From: Castellaniella defragrans
GTDB taxonomy: Bacteria; Pseudomonadota; Gammaproteobacteria; Burkholderiales; Burkholderiaceae_B
DNA length: 64,000 bases
Reading direction: 5' to 3'
Assembly (NCBI RefSeq): GCF_014203015.1
Contig: NZ_JACHIB010000014.1
Coordinates: forward strand, 1-64,000
Positions 44,557-57,054 of the stretch are shown piece after piece. The position numbers were made by a program, and so were the translations under genes. The notes beneath the pieces were generated by a model. The model did no database searches. It had not been told where the DNA came from and was given only the letters and a program-made list of their open reading frames with translations. The stretch's first letter is position 1. Each line of letters opens with the position of its first letter.

Positions 44557-44844
44557 ATGACTTCCGCCGGCCCCGACCTGCAGGCCGTGCTGGCCGAACG
44601 CCTGGCCGCGCTCGAACCCGCGCGGCTGGAACTGATCGACGAATCCCACCTGCACGCCGGCCACGCCGGCGCCCGGGGCGGCGCGCGGCACTTTCGCGTC
44701 CGCATCGTGTCCAAGCAATTCCAGGGGCTCGGCACCCTCGCCCGCCATCGTCTTGTGTATGATTGCGTGCGGGATCTGATGCCCCATCCGATCCACGCGC
44801 TGGCCATCGAGGCCGGCACCCCTCCCATCGAAGGATTTTCATGA
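44557..44844 (+). CDS. bolA: BolA family protein
   Basis: A 95-residue protein of the BolA family, which pairs with monothiol glutaredoxins in iron-sulfur handling. The motif ELIDESHLHAGHAGARGGARHFRVRIVSKQFQGLGTLARHRLVYDCVRDLM contains the conserved histidines. It overlaps the start of ppiC by four bases, so both are translationally coupled. Confidence 0.93.
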   Translation: MTSAGPDLQAVLAERLAALEPARLELIDESHLHAGHAGARGGARHFRVRIVSKQFQGLGTLARHRLVYDCVRDLMPHPIHALAIEAGTPPIEGFS

Positions 44845-45623
44845 AACGTATCGCTGCTGTCGCCCTGGCCTGCTCCCTGACGCTGCCGGTCTGGGCCAAG
44901 GACATCGCCACCGTCAACGGCCAGGGCATCTCCCAGGCCAAATTCGACCAGTTCGTCAGCATGCTGGTCTCCCAGGGCGCCCAGGATACGCCGCAGCTGC
45001 GCGACCAGGTCAAGCAGGAAATGATCAACCGCCTGGTGGCCGTCCAGGCCGCCGAGAAGGCCGGGCTGCAGAAGGACCCCGCCGTCCAGCAGGAAACCGA
45101 GCTGGCCTCGCAGAGCATCCTGGTGCGCGCCCTGATGGCCAAGTACCTGAAGGACCACCCCGTCAGCGAAGCCGACCTGAAGAAGGAATACGACACCATC
45201 AAGGCCCAGCAGGCCTCGCGCCAGGAATACAAGCTGCGCCACATCCTGGTCAAGGACGAGGCCAAGGCCAAGGACCTGATCAAGTCGATCAAGGCGAAGA
45301 AGACCTCGTTCGAGGCCGCCGCGAAAAAGGACTCCATCGACACCGGCAGCGGCAAGAACGGCGGCGAACTGGGCTGGGGCCCGGCCACCAACTACGTGCC
45401 GGAATTCGCCCAGGCCGTGGAAAGCATGAAGAAGGGCGACCTCAGCGCCCAGCCCGTGCAGACGCAGTTCGGCTGGCACGTGATCCAGGTCGAGGACGTG
45501 CGCCCGATCGCCTTCCCCTCCTTCGAGGAAGCCAAGCCGCAGCTGGAGGAAATGATGCGCCAGCAGGCCCTGGCCGACTACCAGAAGAGCCTGATGAAGG
45601 ACGCCAAGATCGAGGATAAATAA
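44841..45623 (+). CDS. Periplasmic peptidyl-prolyl isomerase (parvulin, PpiC/SurA-like)
   Basis: A 260-residue periplasmic foldase. A signal peptide ends at about residue 19 (MKRIAAVALACSLTLPVWA). A SurA-like helical N-domain precedes the parvulin domain at about residues 132-225, with KLRHILVKDEAKAKDLI, KDSIDTGSGKNGGELGW and PVQTQFGWHVIQVEDVRP. The C-terminus is helical. It likely helps fold outer-membrane or secreted proteins. A strong terminator follows 35 bases after the stop. Confidence 0.92.
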   Translation: MKRIAAVALACSLTLPVWAKDIATVNGQGISQAKFDQFVSMLVSQGAQDTPQLRDQVKQEMINRLVAVQAAEKAGLQKDPAVQQETELASQSILVRALMAKYLKDHPVSEADLKKEYDTIKAQQASRQEYKLRHILVKDEAKAKDLIKSIKAKKTSFEAAAKKDSIDTGSGKNGGELGWGPATNYVPEFAQAVESMKKGDLSAQPVQTQFGWHVIQVEDVRPIAFPSFEEAKPQLEEMMRQQALADYQKSLMKDAKIEDK

Positions 45624-45657
45624 GGATCTGGCAGCTTTCGGCCGCTTGCTTGCCTTC

Positions 45658-45684
45658 AACGGCCTCCCGTCGGGGAGGCCGTTT
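45658..45684. terminator. Rho-independent terminator between ppiC and ligA
   Basis: AACGGCCTCCC pairs perfectly with GGGAGGCCGTT around loop GTCG, followed by TT. Probably used from the ppiC side; ligA ends 17 bases to the right on the other strand and may share it. Confidence 0.88.
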
Positions 45685-45700
45685 TCATTCGATCAGGGAT

Positions 45701-48877
<3,177 letters not shown>

Positions 48878-51800
48878 TCAGGCCGCCTCGGCCGCCCATT
48901 GCAGGGCCGAGTCCATGTCCACGGCCACGATCCGCGACACGCCCTGCTCCTGCATGGTCACCCCGACCAGCTGCCGTGCCATCTGCATGGCGATTTTGTT
49001 GTGTGAAATGAACAGGAACTGCGTCTGGCCGCTCATGCCGCGCACCAGGTTCGCGTACCGTTCGGTATTGGCGTCGTCCAGCGGCGCATCGACCTCGTCG
49101 AGCAGGCAGAACGGCGCCGGATTGAGCTTGAACAAGGCGAACACCAGGGCCGTCGCCGTCAGGGCCTTTTCGCCGCCCGACAGCAGGTGGATGGTGCTGT
49201 TGCGCTTGCCCGGCGGCTGGGCCATGACCTGAACGCCGGCGTCCAGGATTTCCTCGCCGGTCATGGTCAGGCGGGCCTCGCCGCCGCCGAACAGCTGGGG
49301 AAAGAGCTCGCCGAAATGGCCGTTGACCGTCTCGAAGGTCTGCGACAGCAGCTCGCGGGTCTCGCGGTCGATGCGGCGGATGGCGTTCTCCAGAGTGTCG
49401 ATGGCGGCCAGCAGGTCGGCCTGCTGGGCGTCGAGAAAGCCCTTGCGCTCGCGCGCCGCCGTCAGCTCGTCGAGCGCCGCGAGGTTCACGGCGCCCAGCG
49501 CTTCGATGCCGCGCGTGATGCGCTGGACTTCGGACTGCAGCCAGTCCAGGCGCCGCCACGGGGGCGGCTGCTCGTCCAGGTGGCGGCGCAGGGCGTCGCG
49601 GTCCACCTGGCGGGCGTCGAGCTGCTCGGCGAACTGCTCGACCGACAGGCGCGAGGCCTGTTCCTTGAGCTGCAGCTCGGTGATGCGCGCGCGCAGGGGG
49701 TCCAGGCCGCGCTCCAGCGTCAGCCGGCCCTCGTCGGCCTCGCGCAGGGCGGCGGCCGCCCGCTCCTGCTCCAGCCGCGCCTCGCGCAGGGCGTCCTCGC
49801 AGGCGGCCCGGGTTTCCAGGGCGTCCTGCAGGCCGGCCTGGGCCATGGATTCGTCCAGCTCGAACAGCTCGCCCTGCAGGGATTCGAGCTCGGCCCCCGA
49901 ACGGCGGGCCTGTTCCTCGGCCAGCTGCAGGGTGCGGCGCAGTTCGTCGAGCCGGTGGCGCAGGGTGCGCACGGCGTATTCGGCTTCCTGGGCGGCGCGC
50001 TCCTGGTCGCGGCCCCGCTGGCGGGCCTGCTCGGCCTGGCGCGACAGGTCCTCGGCCTGCAGGTCCAGCTCCGCCAGGCGTTCCTGCTGTTCGGCCAGGA
50101 CCTGGTCCAGGGACTCGAAGCGGGCCTCGGCCTCGGCCCGCCGCGCGTCGAGCGCGGCCTGCTGCCCGGCCAGCTCGTCCAGGTCGCGCGCCAGGCGGCG
50201 GGACTGCTCGTCGGACTGCGCCGCCTGCTGGCTGAGCTGCTGGTGGCGGATCTGCGCGTCGTGCTGCGCCCGCATGCGCTCGGCGATCTGCTGGCGCGCG
50301 GGCTGCAGCGCCTGAGCGAGGTTGCGGCAGGCGGCGTCGGCCTGGGCATGGGCGTCCAGGGCCTGGTCGGCGATCAGCCGGGCGGCGCGGATCTCCAGCG
50401 CCAGGTTGTCGATCTGCTGGCGGCGCGCCAGCTGGCCGGCCTGCTCCGAATCGGTGGCGTAGAAGCGCACGCTGCAGGCATCGACCCGGTGGCCGTCGCG
50501 CAGCACCCAGACGCCGCCCGGCGGCAGCTCGCCGCGCCGGGCGATGGCGGCGCCCAGGTCGTCGGCCACGCGCACGTCGCGCAGCCACACGGCCAGCAGG
50601 GCCTGCAGGGCGGCATCGCGCGCCTGGACGAAATCCAGCAGGCGCGGCGCGTCCGGCCCCGCCGGCGCGGGCGCCGCGGCCGCCTCGGGGACCTGGTAGA
50701 AGGCCAGGCGCGCGGGCGGCGCGTCCTGGGCGAAGGCGCGCACGTGGTCCAGCGTGCGCAGGCCCAGGGCGTTCATGCGTTCGTGCAGCACGGCTTCCAG
50801 GGCGGTTTCCCAGCCCGCCTCGACCCGCAGCTGCTGCCACAGGCGGGTCAGGCCGCCCAGCCCCTGGCGCTGCAGCCAGGGCTCCAGCGCGTCCTCGGAC
50901 TGGATCTTTTCCTGGAGCGCGATCAGGGCCTGGCGGCGCGCGTCGAGCCTTTCGAGGTCCAGCCGGGCCGCCTGGCTGGCCTGCAGGGCCTCGGCCCGGG
51001 CGGCCTCCAGGTCCGGCAGGCGGGATTCGAGTTCGAGCAGCCGCGCCTGGGCTTCCTCCAGGCGTTCCTGGGCGACGGCGCATTCCCCCGCCCAGCGCTG
51101 CAGTTCGGCCGGGTCCGGCGCGCCCAGGGCGGCGCGCTCGGCTTCGAGGCGCGCGCGGCGGTCTTCCAGGGCGCGCCACTGGCCGTCGGCGTCGCGCTGG
51201 GACTGCGCGGCGAGCGCCAGGTCCTGTTCGGTGCGCGCCAGGGCGCGCCGCCATTCGTCTCTTTGGGCCGCCAGGCCGCGCAGGCGGGCGTCGAGTTCCG
51301 GCAGGCCGTCCTGGGCGCTTTGCGCCTGCTCGGCGAGCTGTTCGGCGCGGGCCTCGGCTTCCTCGATCTGCACCTGGGTGTCCTCGATCGAGGCCTGGCT
51401 GTGGGCGCGCTGGTCGCCCCATTCCTGCTGCTGGGCCTGCAATTGCGCGCGCCGGACCTGCAGGCGGTTGCGCGAATCGACCACGTGGCGGATTTCGGCT
51501 TCGAGGCGGCTGACCTGGGCGCCGGCCTCGAACAGCCGGCCCTGCGCCTGGTGGGCCCGCTCGCTGGCCTCGAAATGCGCGGCGCGGCGGGTTTCCAGGT
51601 CGGACTCCAGGGCGCGCAGCCCGGCCACGGCCGATTCCAGCTCGGCCTGGGCGCGTTCGGTTTCCACGGCCAGGGTCTGGCGGCTTTCGCGCGCGGCCTG
51701 CTCGCGCAGCAGCCACAGGGCGTGCTGCTTGAGTTCGCCTTCGGCCTGCAGCGCGCGGTAGTCGGCCGCCACCCGGGCCTGGGATTCGAGCTTTTCGAGC

Positions 51801-52411
51801 TGGCCGGCGAGTTCGCGCAGGATGTCTTCCAGCCGGGTGAGGTTTTCGCGCGTGTCGCTCAGGCGGTTCTCGGTTTCGCGGCGGCGTTCCTTGTAGCGCG
51901 ACACGCCGGCGGCTTCTTCGAGGTAGACGCGCAGCTCCTCGGGGCGGGCCTCGATCAGGCGGTTGATCATGCCCTGGCCGATGATGGCGTAGCCGCGCGT
52001 GCCCAGCCCCGTCCCGAGGAAGATGTCGTGGATGTCGCGGCGGCGCACCGGCTGGTTGTTGACGAAGTAGCTGCTGGCGCCGTCGCGCGTGAGCACCCGG
52101 CGCACGGCGATCTCCGCGAAGGTGGACCACTGGCCCGCCGCCCGGCCCTGGCTGTTGTCGAACACCAGCTCGACCGAGGCGCGCGCGGCCGGCTTGCGCT
52201 GGCCCGAGCCGTTGAAGATCACGTCCTGCATCGAGGCGCCGCGCAGTTCGGACGCCTTGGTCTCGCCCAGCACCCAGCGCACGGCGTCGATGATGTTGGA
52301 CTTGCCGCAGCCGTTGGGACCCACCACGCCGACCAGCTCGCTGGGCGTGGGAATCACGGTCGGATCCACGAAGGACTTGAATCCGGCAAGTTTGATCTGC
52401 GTGAGGCGCAC
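48878..52411 (-). CDS. smc: Chromosome partition protein SMC
   Basis: A 1177-residue SMC ATPase that organises and segregates the chromosome with ScpA/ScpB. Walker A is GPNGCGKSN in the N-terminal head. Long coiled coils rich in Glu, Ala, Gln and Arg flank a hinge at roughly residues 505-650 (IQSEDALEPWLQRQGLGGL to DGHRVDACSVRF). The C-terminal head carries LLSGGEKALTATALVFALF and Walker B FCLLDEVDAPLDDAN. GTG 52411 gives the normal start MRLTQIKLAGFKSFVDPT. It heads smc-zipA-ligA. Confidence 0.97.
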   Translation of the reverse strand: MRLTQIKLAGFKSFVDPTVIPTPSELVGVVGPNGCGKSNIIDAVRWVLGETKASELRGASMQDVIFNGSGQRKPAARASVELVFDNSQGRAAGQWSTFAEIAVRRVLTRDGASSYFVNNQPVRRRDIHDIFLGTGLGTRGYAIIGQGMINRLIEARPEELRVYLEEAAGVSRYKERRRETENRLSDTRENLTRLEDILRELAGQLEKLESQARVAADYRALQAEGELKQHALWLLREQAARESRQTLAVETERAQAELESAVAGLRALESDLETRRAAHFEASERAHQAQGRLFEAGAQVSRLEAEIRHVVDSRNRLQVRRAQLQAQQQEWGDQRAHSQASIEDTQVQIEEAEARAEQLAEQAQSAQDGLPELDARLRGLAAQRDEWRRALARTEQDLALAAQSQRDADGQWRALEDRRARLEAERAALGAPDPAELQRWAGECAVAQERLEEAQARLLELESRLPDLEAARAEALQASQAARLDLERLDARRQALIALQEKIQSEDALEPWLQRQGLGGLTRLWQQLRVEAGWETALEAVLHERMNALGLRTLDHVRAFAQDAPPARLAFYQVPEAAAAPAPAGPDAPRLLDFVQARDAALQALLAVWLRDVRVADDLGAAIARRGELPPGGVWVLRDGHRVDACSVRFYATDSEQAGQLARRQQIDNLALEIRAARLIADQALDAHAQADAACRNLAQALQPARQQIAERMRAQHDAQIRHQQLSQQAAQSDEQSRRLARDLDELAGQQAALDARRAEAEARFESLDQVLAEQQERLAELDLQAEDLSRQAEQARQRGRDQERAAQEAEYAVRTLRHRLDELRRTLQLAEEQARRSGAELESLQGELFELDESMAQAGLQDALETRAACEDALREARLEQERAAAALREADEGRLTLERGLDPLRARITELQLKEQASRLSVEQFAEQLDARQVDRDALRRHLDEQPPPWRRLDWLQSEVQRITRGIEALGAVNLAALDELTAARERKGFLDAQQADLLAAIDTLENAIRRIDRETRELLSQTFETVNGHFGELFPQLFGGGEARLTMTGEEILDAGVQVMAQPPGKRNSTIHLLSGGEKALTATALVFALFKLNPAPFCLLDEVDAPLDDANTERYANLVRGMSGQTQFLFISHNKIAMQMARQLVGVTMQEQGVSRIVAVDMDSALQWAAEAA

Positions 52412-52589
52412 GGTGCTGAGGCGGACGGAAAATCGTGGCGCGTGAATGACAGCGTATGATAACGCACCGGGTCCGGGCGACGGCCCGCGCGCGCCGCCGC
52501 CCGCACGGCGACCCGCTATACTGCAACTCTTTTTTACGGGCGCGCCTCGCGGCGGCCGCCCCCTTCGTCAACCACTTCGGGGTCCGCGA

Positions 52590-53894
52590 TTGAACAAGGG
52601 CTTTTACATGGTCATGGCCGCGCAGGCGCTTTCGTCCGTCGCGGACAACGCCCTGCTCATCGCCGCCATCGGGCTGATCGCCGACCTCAGCGGCCCGGAC
52701 TGGATGGCCCCCATGATGAAGTGGTGGTTCGCCCTGGCCTACGTGGTGCTCGCGGCCTTCGTCGGCGCCTTCGCCGACGCCTTCCCCAAGGGCCGCGTCA
52801 TGTTCGCCACCAACGCGCTCAAGACCTGCGGCTGTCTGCTGATGTTCAGCTACGGCGCGTTCGGGCTCGCCCATGGCCACCAACTGGTGCTGATCTTCGT
52901 GGCCTACACCGTCGTCGGCATCGGCGCGGCCGCCTATTCCCCGGCCAAGTACGGCATCGTCACCGAGATGCTGCCGCCCGAGCTGCTGGTCAAGGGCAAC
53001 AGCTGGATCGAGGGCCTGACCGTGCTGTCGGTCATCGTCGGCACCGTGCTGGGGGGGGTGCTCATCAGCCCGGCGGTCTCGGCCTGGCTGATGTCCTTCG
53101 AGTGGGTGGACCGCCTGGCCGACAACGCCGCCCAGAGCGCCATCCTGATGATCGGCCTGGTCTACGTCGCCGCCGCTCTCTGCAACCTGCTGATTCCCGA
53201 CACGCACGCCTTCTATCCCCGCCAGGAAACCCATCCGGCGGCCCTGATCCGCAATTTCACCCGCTACGTCCGCATCCTGTGGACCGACAAGCTCGGCCAG
53301 ATCTCGCTGGCGGTCACCACCCTGTTCTGGGGCGCGGGCGCGACCCTGCAGTTCATCGTCATCGAGTGGGGCGCCCAGCACCTGGGCTACCGCCTGGACC
53401 AGGCCTCGGTGCTGATGGGGGTGGCCGCCTTCGGCACCGTGATCGGCGCGATCTGCGCCGGCCGGGTGCCGCTGCGCGGCGCGCTGGCGGTGCTGCCGGT
53501 GGGCGTGGTGATGGGCCTGGTGGTGCTGCTGATGCCGGCCGTCTACGCGCCCTGGGCGGTGTACTGCCTGCTGCTGCTGATCGGCGGCCTGTCGGGCTTC
53601 TTCGTGGTCCCCATGAACGCCCTGCTGCAGCACCGCGGCCACGTCCTGCTGTCGGCCGGCCATTCGATCGCCGTGCAGAACTTCAACGAGCAGCTGAACA
53701 TCCTGCTGATGCTCGCCATGTACAGCCTCATGCTGTGGCTGGGCCTGTCGATCAACCTGATCATCGCCCTGTTCGGCATCCTGGTGGCCTGCCTGATGCT
53801 GGTCTTCATCCAGTGGAACCGGCTCAACCACCGCGCCCACCCCGAACTGAGCCAGATGATCGGGCAGCCGGGCCACGGCACGGCGCTGAACTGA
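52590..53894 (+). CDS. lplT: Lysophospholipid transporter LplT
   Basis: A 434-residue inner-membrane MFS-type flippase that imports lysophospholipids for re-acylation. The N-terminus MNKGFYMVMAAQALSSVADNALLIAAIGLI is the family hallmark, and the conserved AYSPAKYGIVTEMLPPELLVKGNSWIEGLTV follows. About 12 hydrophobic segments are present. It starts at TTG 52590; an ATG six codons later would remove conserved residues. Divergent from smc across ~180 bases. Confidence 0.93.
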   Translation: MNKGFYMVMAAQALSSVADNALLIAAIGLIADLSGPDWMAPMMKWWFALAYVVLAAFVGAFADAFPKGRVMFATNALKTCGCLLMFSYGAFGLAHGHQLVLIFVAYTVVGIGAAAYSPAKYGIVTEMLPPELLVKGNSWIEGLTVLSVIVGTVLGGVLISPAVSAWLMSFEWVDRLADNAAQSAILMIGLVYVAAALCNLLIPDTHAFYPRQETHPAALIRNFTRYVRILWTDKLGQISLAVTTLFWGAGATLQFIVIEWGAQHLGYRLDQASVLMGVAAFGTVIGAICAGRVPLRGALAVLPVGVVMGLVVLLMPAVYAPWAVYCLLLLIGGLSGFFVVPMNALLQHRGHVLLSAGHSIAVQNFNEQLNILLMLAMYSLMLWLGLSINLIIALFGILVACLMLVFIQWNRLNHRAHPELSQMIGQPGHGTALN

Positions 53895-53962
53895 TTCACG
53901 GCCAGCGGCCTCGAACCATCGGCCTTGGCATGGACCCCGGCCGCCGTCCCGACGAAACCCGA

Positions 53963-54895
53963 TCAGTCCCCGTTCCGGGGGGCGGCCGCTTCCGCCTCGC
54001 GGACGGCGGCGGCCAGGCCGGCCAGGTCGCGCCAGGCCTCGGCCTTCCAGGCGGAGCGCACCAGCAGCGAAGAAGGCGGGTGGGTGACCCACACCGGGAT
54101 CGGCTCGCCCTGCCCGGGCACGTGCCGGTGAGGGCCGCCGCGCAAGGCGTCCAGGTCCGCATCCGTCCCGATCACCGCCTGCGCGGCCACCCGGCCCAGC
54201 GCCAGGATCCAGCGCGGCCGCAGCAGGGCGATCTGCCGGCGCAGCCACGGCAGGCAGGCCGCGATGTCCTGCGCCGACGGCTCGCGTCCGCCCACGGCGC
54301 GGCATTTCACGACATGGGTCAGGTAGGCCGATTCCCCCTGCGGCAGGCGCGCGGCCGCCAGCATGGCCGCCAGCAGGCGGCCCTGGTCGCCCTGGAAGGG
54401 CCGGCCGCTGGCGTCGTCCTCGATGCCGGGCTGCTCGCCGACGATCAGGTAGTACGGCCGGACCGCCTCGCCCGCCCCGGGCACCGCCCGCACGCGCTGG
54501 CCATGGCGCTCGCACCGGCGGCAGGCCGACACCGCCGCGTCCAGCGCGGCCAGGTCGGGGCAATCCGCCGGCGCGGCGGCGTCGGCGGCCGGCGCGGGCG
54601 GCACGGCGAGCCCGGCCGGAGCGCGCACGCGCGTCGGGCCGGGAGCCGGCACGGGGGGCGAGGGAGCGCGGAATCCAGCTCCGGTGCGCGCTGCGGTTTC
54701 GACGGCGGCATCGGCATTGACGGTACCGGCATCGACCGCATCGGCATCGACCGCATCGGCATCGACCGCATCGGCATCGACGGCACCGGTCCCGGCGGGC
54801 GCCGGCGCCGGCCGCTCCGCCAGCCAGTGGGTGTCCAGGCCGATCTCGGCGAGCCAGGCGAGCTGGCCCGGGCGCAGCGGGACGCGCGGCGTCAT
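53963..54895 (-). CDS. Uracil-DNA glycosylase, iron-sulfur (family 4-like)
   Basis: A 310-residue DNA repair enzyme. A flexible Ala/Pro/Asp-rich N-terminal region (residues ~30-115) includes a tandem-repeat stretch. The catalytic domain begins at CRRCERHGQRVRAVPG, with motif 1 GEQPGIEDDASGRPFQGDQG, iron-sulfur ligands completed by KCRAVGGREPSAQDIAAC (C-x15-C) and motif 2 THPPSSLL. This is the layout of family 4 enzymes; the KRRIH loop of UdgX is absent. It overlaps the tsaB-rimI stop by four bases. Confidence 0.88.
   Translation of the reverse strand: MTPRVPLRPGQLAWLAEIGLDTHWLAERPAPAPAGTGAVDADAVDADAVDADAVDAGTVNADAAVETAARTGAGFRAPSPPVPAPGPTRVRAPAGLAVPPAPAADAAAPADCPDLAALDAAVSACRRCERHGQRVRAVPGAGEAVRPYYLIVGEQPGIEDDASGRPFQGDQGRLLAAMLAAARLPQGESAYLTHVVKCRAVGGREPSAQDIAACLPWLRRQIALLRPRWILALGRVAAQAVIGTDADLDALRGGPHRHVPGQGEPIPVWVTHPPSSLLVRSAWKAEAWRDLAGLAAAVREAEAAAPRNGD
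54713..54787. repeat. 15-bp tandem repeat inside the glycosylase gene
   Basis: Three exact units GGCATCGACCGCATC at 54728-54772, flanked by one imperfect unit on each side (54713-54727 and 54773-54787). On the minus strand they encode repeating DADAV. The frame is kept because the unit is 15 bases. Copy number is likely variable among strains. Confidence 0.85.
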
Positions 54896-56130
54896 GCGGC
54901 GTCCGCCGCCAGGGCCAGGGTCATGATCCAGGCATCCTCGCGTCCCTGGGTGGCCGGGTAATAGCCACGCCGCAGTCCCACCTGGGCGAAGCCGTGGCGG
55001 CGATAGAAGGCGATGGCGCGTTCGTTGCTGGGGCGGACTTCCAGCGTCAGGGCCGGCAGGCCGGCCTGGCGGCAATGGTCGATGCAGCGGCGCAGCAGGC
55101 GCTCGCCCACGCCCTGGCGCTGCGCGTCGGGGCGCACGCCGATGACCAGCAGGTGCGCCATGTCCGGGGCATCCATCACCAGGGCGAAGCCGAGCATCGC
55201 CCCCATGCGGCGCACCACCCAGCCGCGATAGCCGGCGGCCAGGCCGTCGGCGAAATTCTTGCGCGTCCAGGGAAAGGACTGCACCCGGCTCTCGATGGCG
55301 GCGACCTCGTCGACGTCGGCGGCCGTCATGTCGTGCAGGGTGAGGGCCGCCGCATCCACCTGGGGATTGCCCCCCAGCCCGCCGGCGCGCTCGACCGTGG
55401 TGTAGGCGACCTTGTCGCGCACGTAGGCGGGCGAGGCCAGGGCGGCGTCCACCGCCCGCCCTTCCCGCCAGGCCTGCTCCGCCAGCCGGGCGATGGTGCC
55501 GGCCTGGGCGTGCGCGCCCTCCGGCGCCGCGGCCGCGCGCCGCGCGCCCAGGGCTTCGAGCTCGCGCGCCAGGCCGGGAAAGACGTCGAGCGCATCGCCA
55601 TGCGCCGTCCAGCCGCCCCCCGCCCGCATGCCCCAGCCGGCCGATTCGCGCGCGGCCCAGTCCGCCACGTCGGCGCGCGCCAGCAGGGCCGGCGCCTGCA
55701 GCGTGACCCAGTCCGCGCCGCCCGCGCGGTAGGCGGCGGCGTAGACCTCGTTCATGCGCGCGTCCTGCAGCACCACGTGCACCCCCGCCGGGTCCTCGCC
55801 GGCCCCCTGCAGCGCCACCGCGCACAGGGAATCCACCGGCAGCACGGGGACGTCGAGCGCCACGGCCAGGCCCTGGGCGACGCCGCAGGCCACGCGCAGC
55901 CCCGTGAAGCCCCCCGGCCCCTGGCCGAAGGCGATCGCCGACAGGTCGCGCCGCGCCAGGCCGGCCTGGTCCAGCAGCCCCTGCGCCATGGGCAGGATGC
56001 GCTCGGCGTGCGCGCCGCGGCCCTCGTGCTGGGCCGTGCGCAGCCGGGTGCGGCCGGCCGTCCGGGACAGCAGCGCGACGCCGCACAAAGTGCTTGATGT
56101 TTCAAACGCGAGAATGTGAAAATCGTCCAT
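54892..56130 (-). CDS. Fused TsaB-RimI protein
   Basis: A single 412-residue frame with two enzymes. Residues 1 to ~235 are TsaB, the partner of TsaD in making the t6A37 modification of tRNA: ILAFETSSTLCGVALLSR, AFGQGPGGFTGLRVACGVAQGLA and PVDSLCAVALQG. After residue ~265 comes an N-acetyltransferase of the RimI type (ribosomal protein S18 N-terminus): LHDMTAADVDEVAAIESRVQSFPWTRKNFADGL, acetyl-CoA loop RPDAQRQGVGERLL and NERAIAFYRRHGFAQVGLRRGYY. Usually these are adjacent genes. No internal stop or frameshift is seen. Confidence 0.93.
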   Translation of the reverse strand: MDDFHILAFETSSTLCGVALLSRTAGRTRLRTAQHEGRGAHAERILPMAQGLLDQAGLARRDLSAIAFGQGPGGFTGLRVACGVAQGLAVALDVPVLPVDSLCAVALQGAGEDPAGVHVVLQDARMNEVYAAAYRAGGADWVTLQAPALLARADVADWAARESAGWGMRAGGGWTAHGDALDVFPGLARELEALGARRAAAAPEGAHAQAGTIARLAEQAWREGRAVDAALASPAYVRDKVAYTTVERAGGLGGNPQVDAAALTLHDMTAADVDEVAAIESRVQSFPWTRKNFADGLAAGYRGWVVRRMGAMLGFALVMDAPDMAHLLVIGVRPDAQRQGVGERLLRRCIDHCRQAGLPALTLEVRPSNERAIAFYRRHGFAQVGLRRGYYPATQGREDAWIMTLALAADAA

Positions 56131-56196
56131 GGCCCGGCCATTTTAAAGGAGAGGCCAAGGGTGGCGCTTATTCCTGTTTCCCAAACGACGACCAAA

Positions 56197-56226
56197 CGCT
56201 TATTGTGTAATTTGTTGTGATAAGCG
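56197..56226. promoter_or_regulatory. Inverted repeat in the tsaB-ompR intergenic region
   Basis: CGCTTAT (56197-56203) is mirrored by ATAAGCG (56220-56226) around an AT-rich core; a further GCGCTTAT lies at 56164-56171. It lies 37 bases before the OmpR start and could be an operator or autoregulatory site. Confidence 0.4.
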
Positions 56227-56262
56227 CTGGTGCCCATTTCCCGACCCTGTTACATTTTCCGC

Positions 56263-56997
56263 ATGAACACGCAAACCCAGACCCTCACCCGCAAGATCCT
56301 CATCGTCGACGACGATCCCAGGCTGCGCGATCTGCTGCGCCGTTACCTGTCCGAGCAGGGTTTCAATGTCTACGTCGCCGAGGACGCCAAGGAAATGGCC
56401 AAGCTCTGGCAACGCGAACACTTCGATCTCCTGGTGCTGGACCTGATGCTGCCCGGCGAGGACGGCCTGTCCATCTGCCGCCGCCTGCGCGGCAGCCACG
56501 ACAACACGCCCATCATCATGCTGACCGCCAAGGCCGAGGAAATCGACCGCATCGTCGGGCTGGAAATGGGCGCCGACGACTACCTCACCAAGCCTTTCAA
56601 CCCGCGCGAGCTGCTCGCCCGGGTCAACGCAATCCTGCGCCGCCGCGGCACCGAAGAACACCCCGGCGCCCCCAGCCAGGAAAACGAATCCGTGGAATTC
56701 GGCCCCTACGTGCTGAACCTCTCCACCCGCACCCTGACGCGCAACGGCGAAGCCGTGCCCATCACCACCGGCGAATTCTCCGTGCTCAAGGTCTTCGCCC
56801 GCCACCCCAAGGTCCCGCTGTCGCGCGACAAGCTCATGGAACTGGCCCGGGGCCGCGAATACGAAGCCTTCGACCGCAGCCTGGACGTGCAGATCTCGCG
56901 CCTGCGCAAGCTGATCGAGCCCAACCCCTCCAAGCCGGTCTTCATCCAGACGGTCTGGGGGCTGGGCTACGTGTTCGTGCCCGACGGCGGCCAGTAG
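56263..56997 (+). CDS. ompR: OmpR-family response regulator (OmpR/RisA-like)
   Basis: A 244-residue transcription regulator. The receiver domain has the acidic pocket VDDDP and phosphorylated Asp60 in LLVLDLMLPGEDG, with MLTAKAEEID and the lysine in YLTKPFNPREL. The C-terminal winged helix (about 140-240) includes DKLMELARGREYEAFDRSLDVQISRLRKLIEPNP and VWGLGYVF. It closely resembles OmpR, called RisA in Bordetella, where it pairs with RisS. Start ATG 56263 is taken; an in-frame ATG 33 bases upstream is less likely. The sensor gene follows 57 bases later. Confidence 0.93.
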   Translation: MNTQTQTLTRKILIVDDDPRLRDLLRRYLSEQGFNVYVAEDAKEMAKLWQREHFDLLVLDLMLPGEDGLSICRRLRGSHDNTPIIMLTAKAEEIDRIVGLEMGADDYLTKPFNPRELLARVNAILRRRGTEEHPGAPSQENESVEFGPYVLNLSTRTLTRNGEAVPITTGEFSVLKVFARHPKVPLSRDKLMELARGREYEAFDRSLDVQISRLRKLIEPNPSKPVFIQTVWGLGYVFVPDGGQ

Positions 56998-57054
56998 GCC
57001 CTCTTCCCTCCCGCGGGCCGCGCACCCGCGTCCAGCATCCAGGTGCAGGCATCC

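Noticed and set aside
49187-52459. 1090-codon plus-strand frame opposite smc
   Set aside because: Low-complexity Leu/Gly/Gln-rich shadow of the SMC coiled coil; smc itself has complete ATPase motifs.
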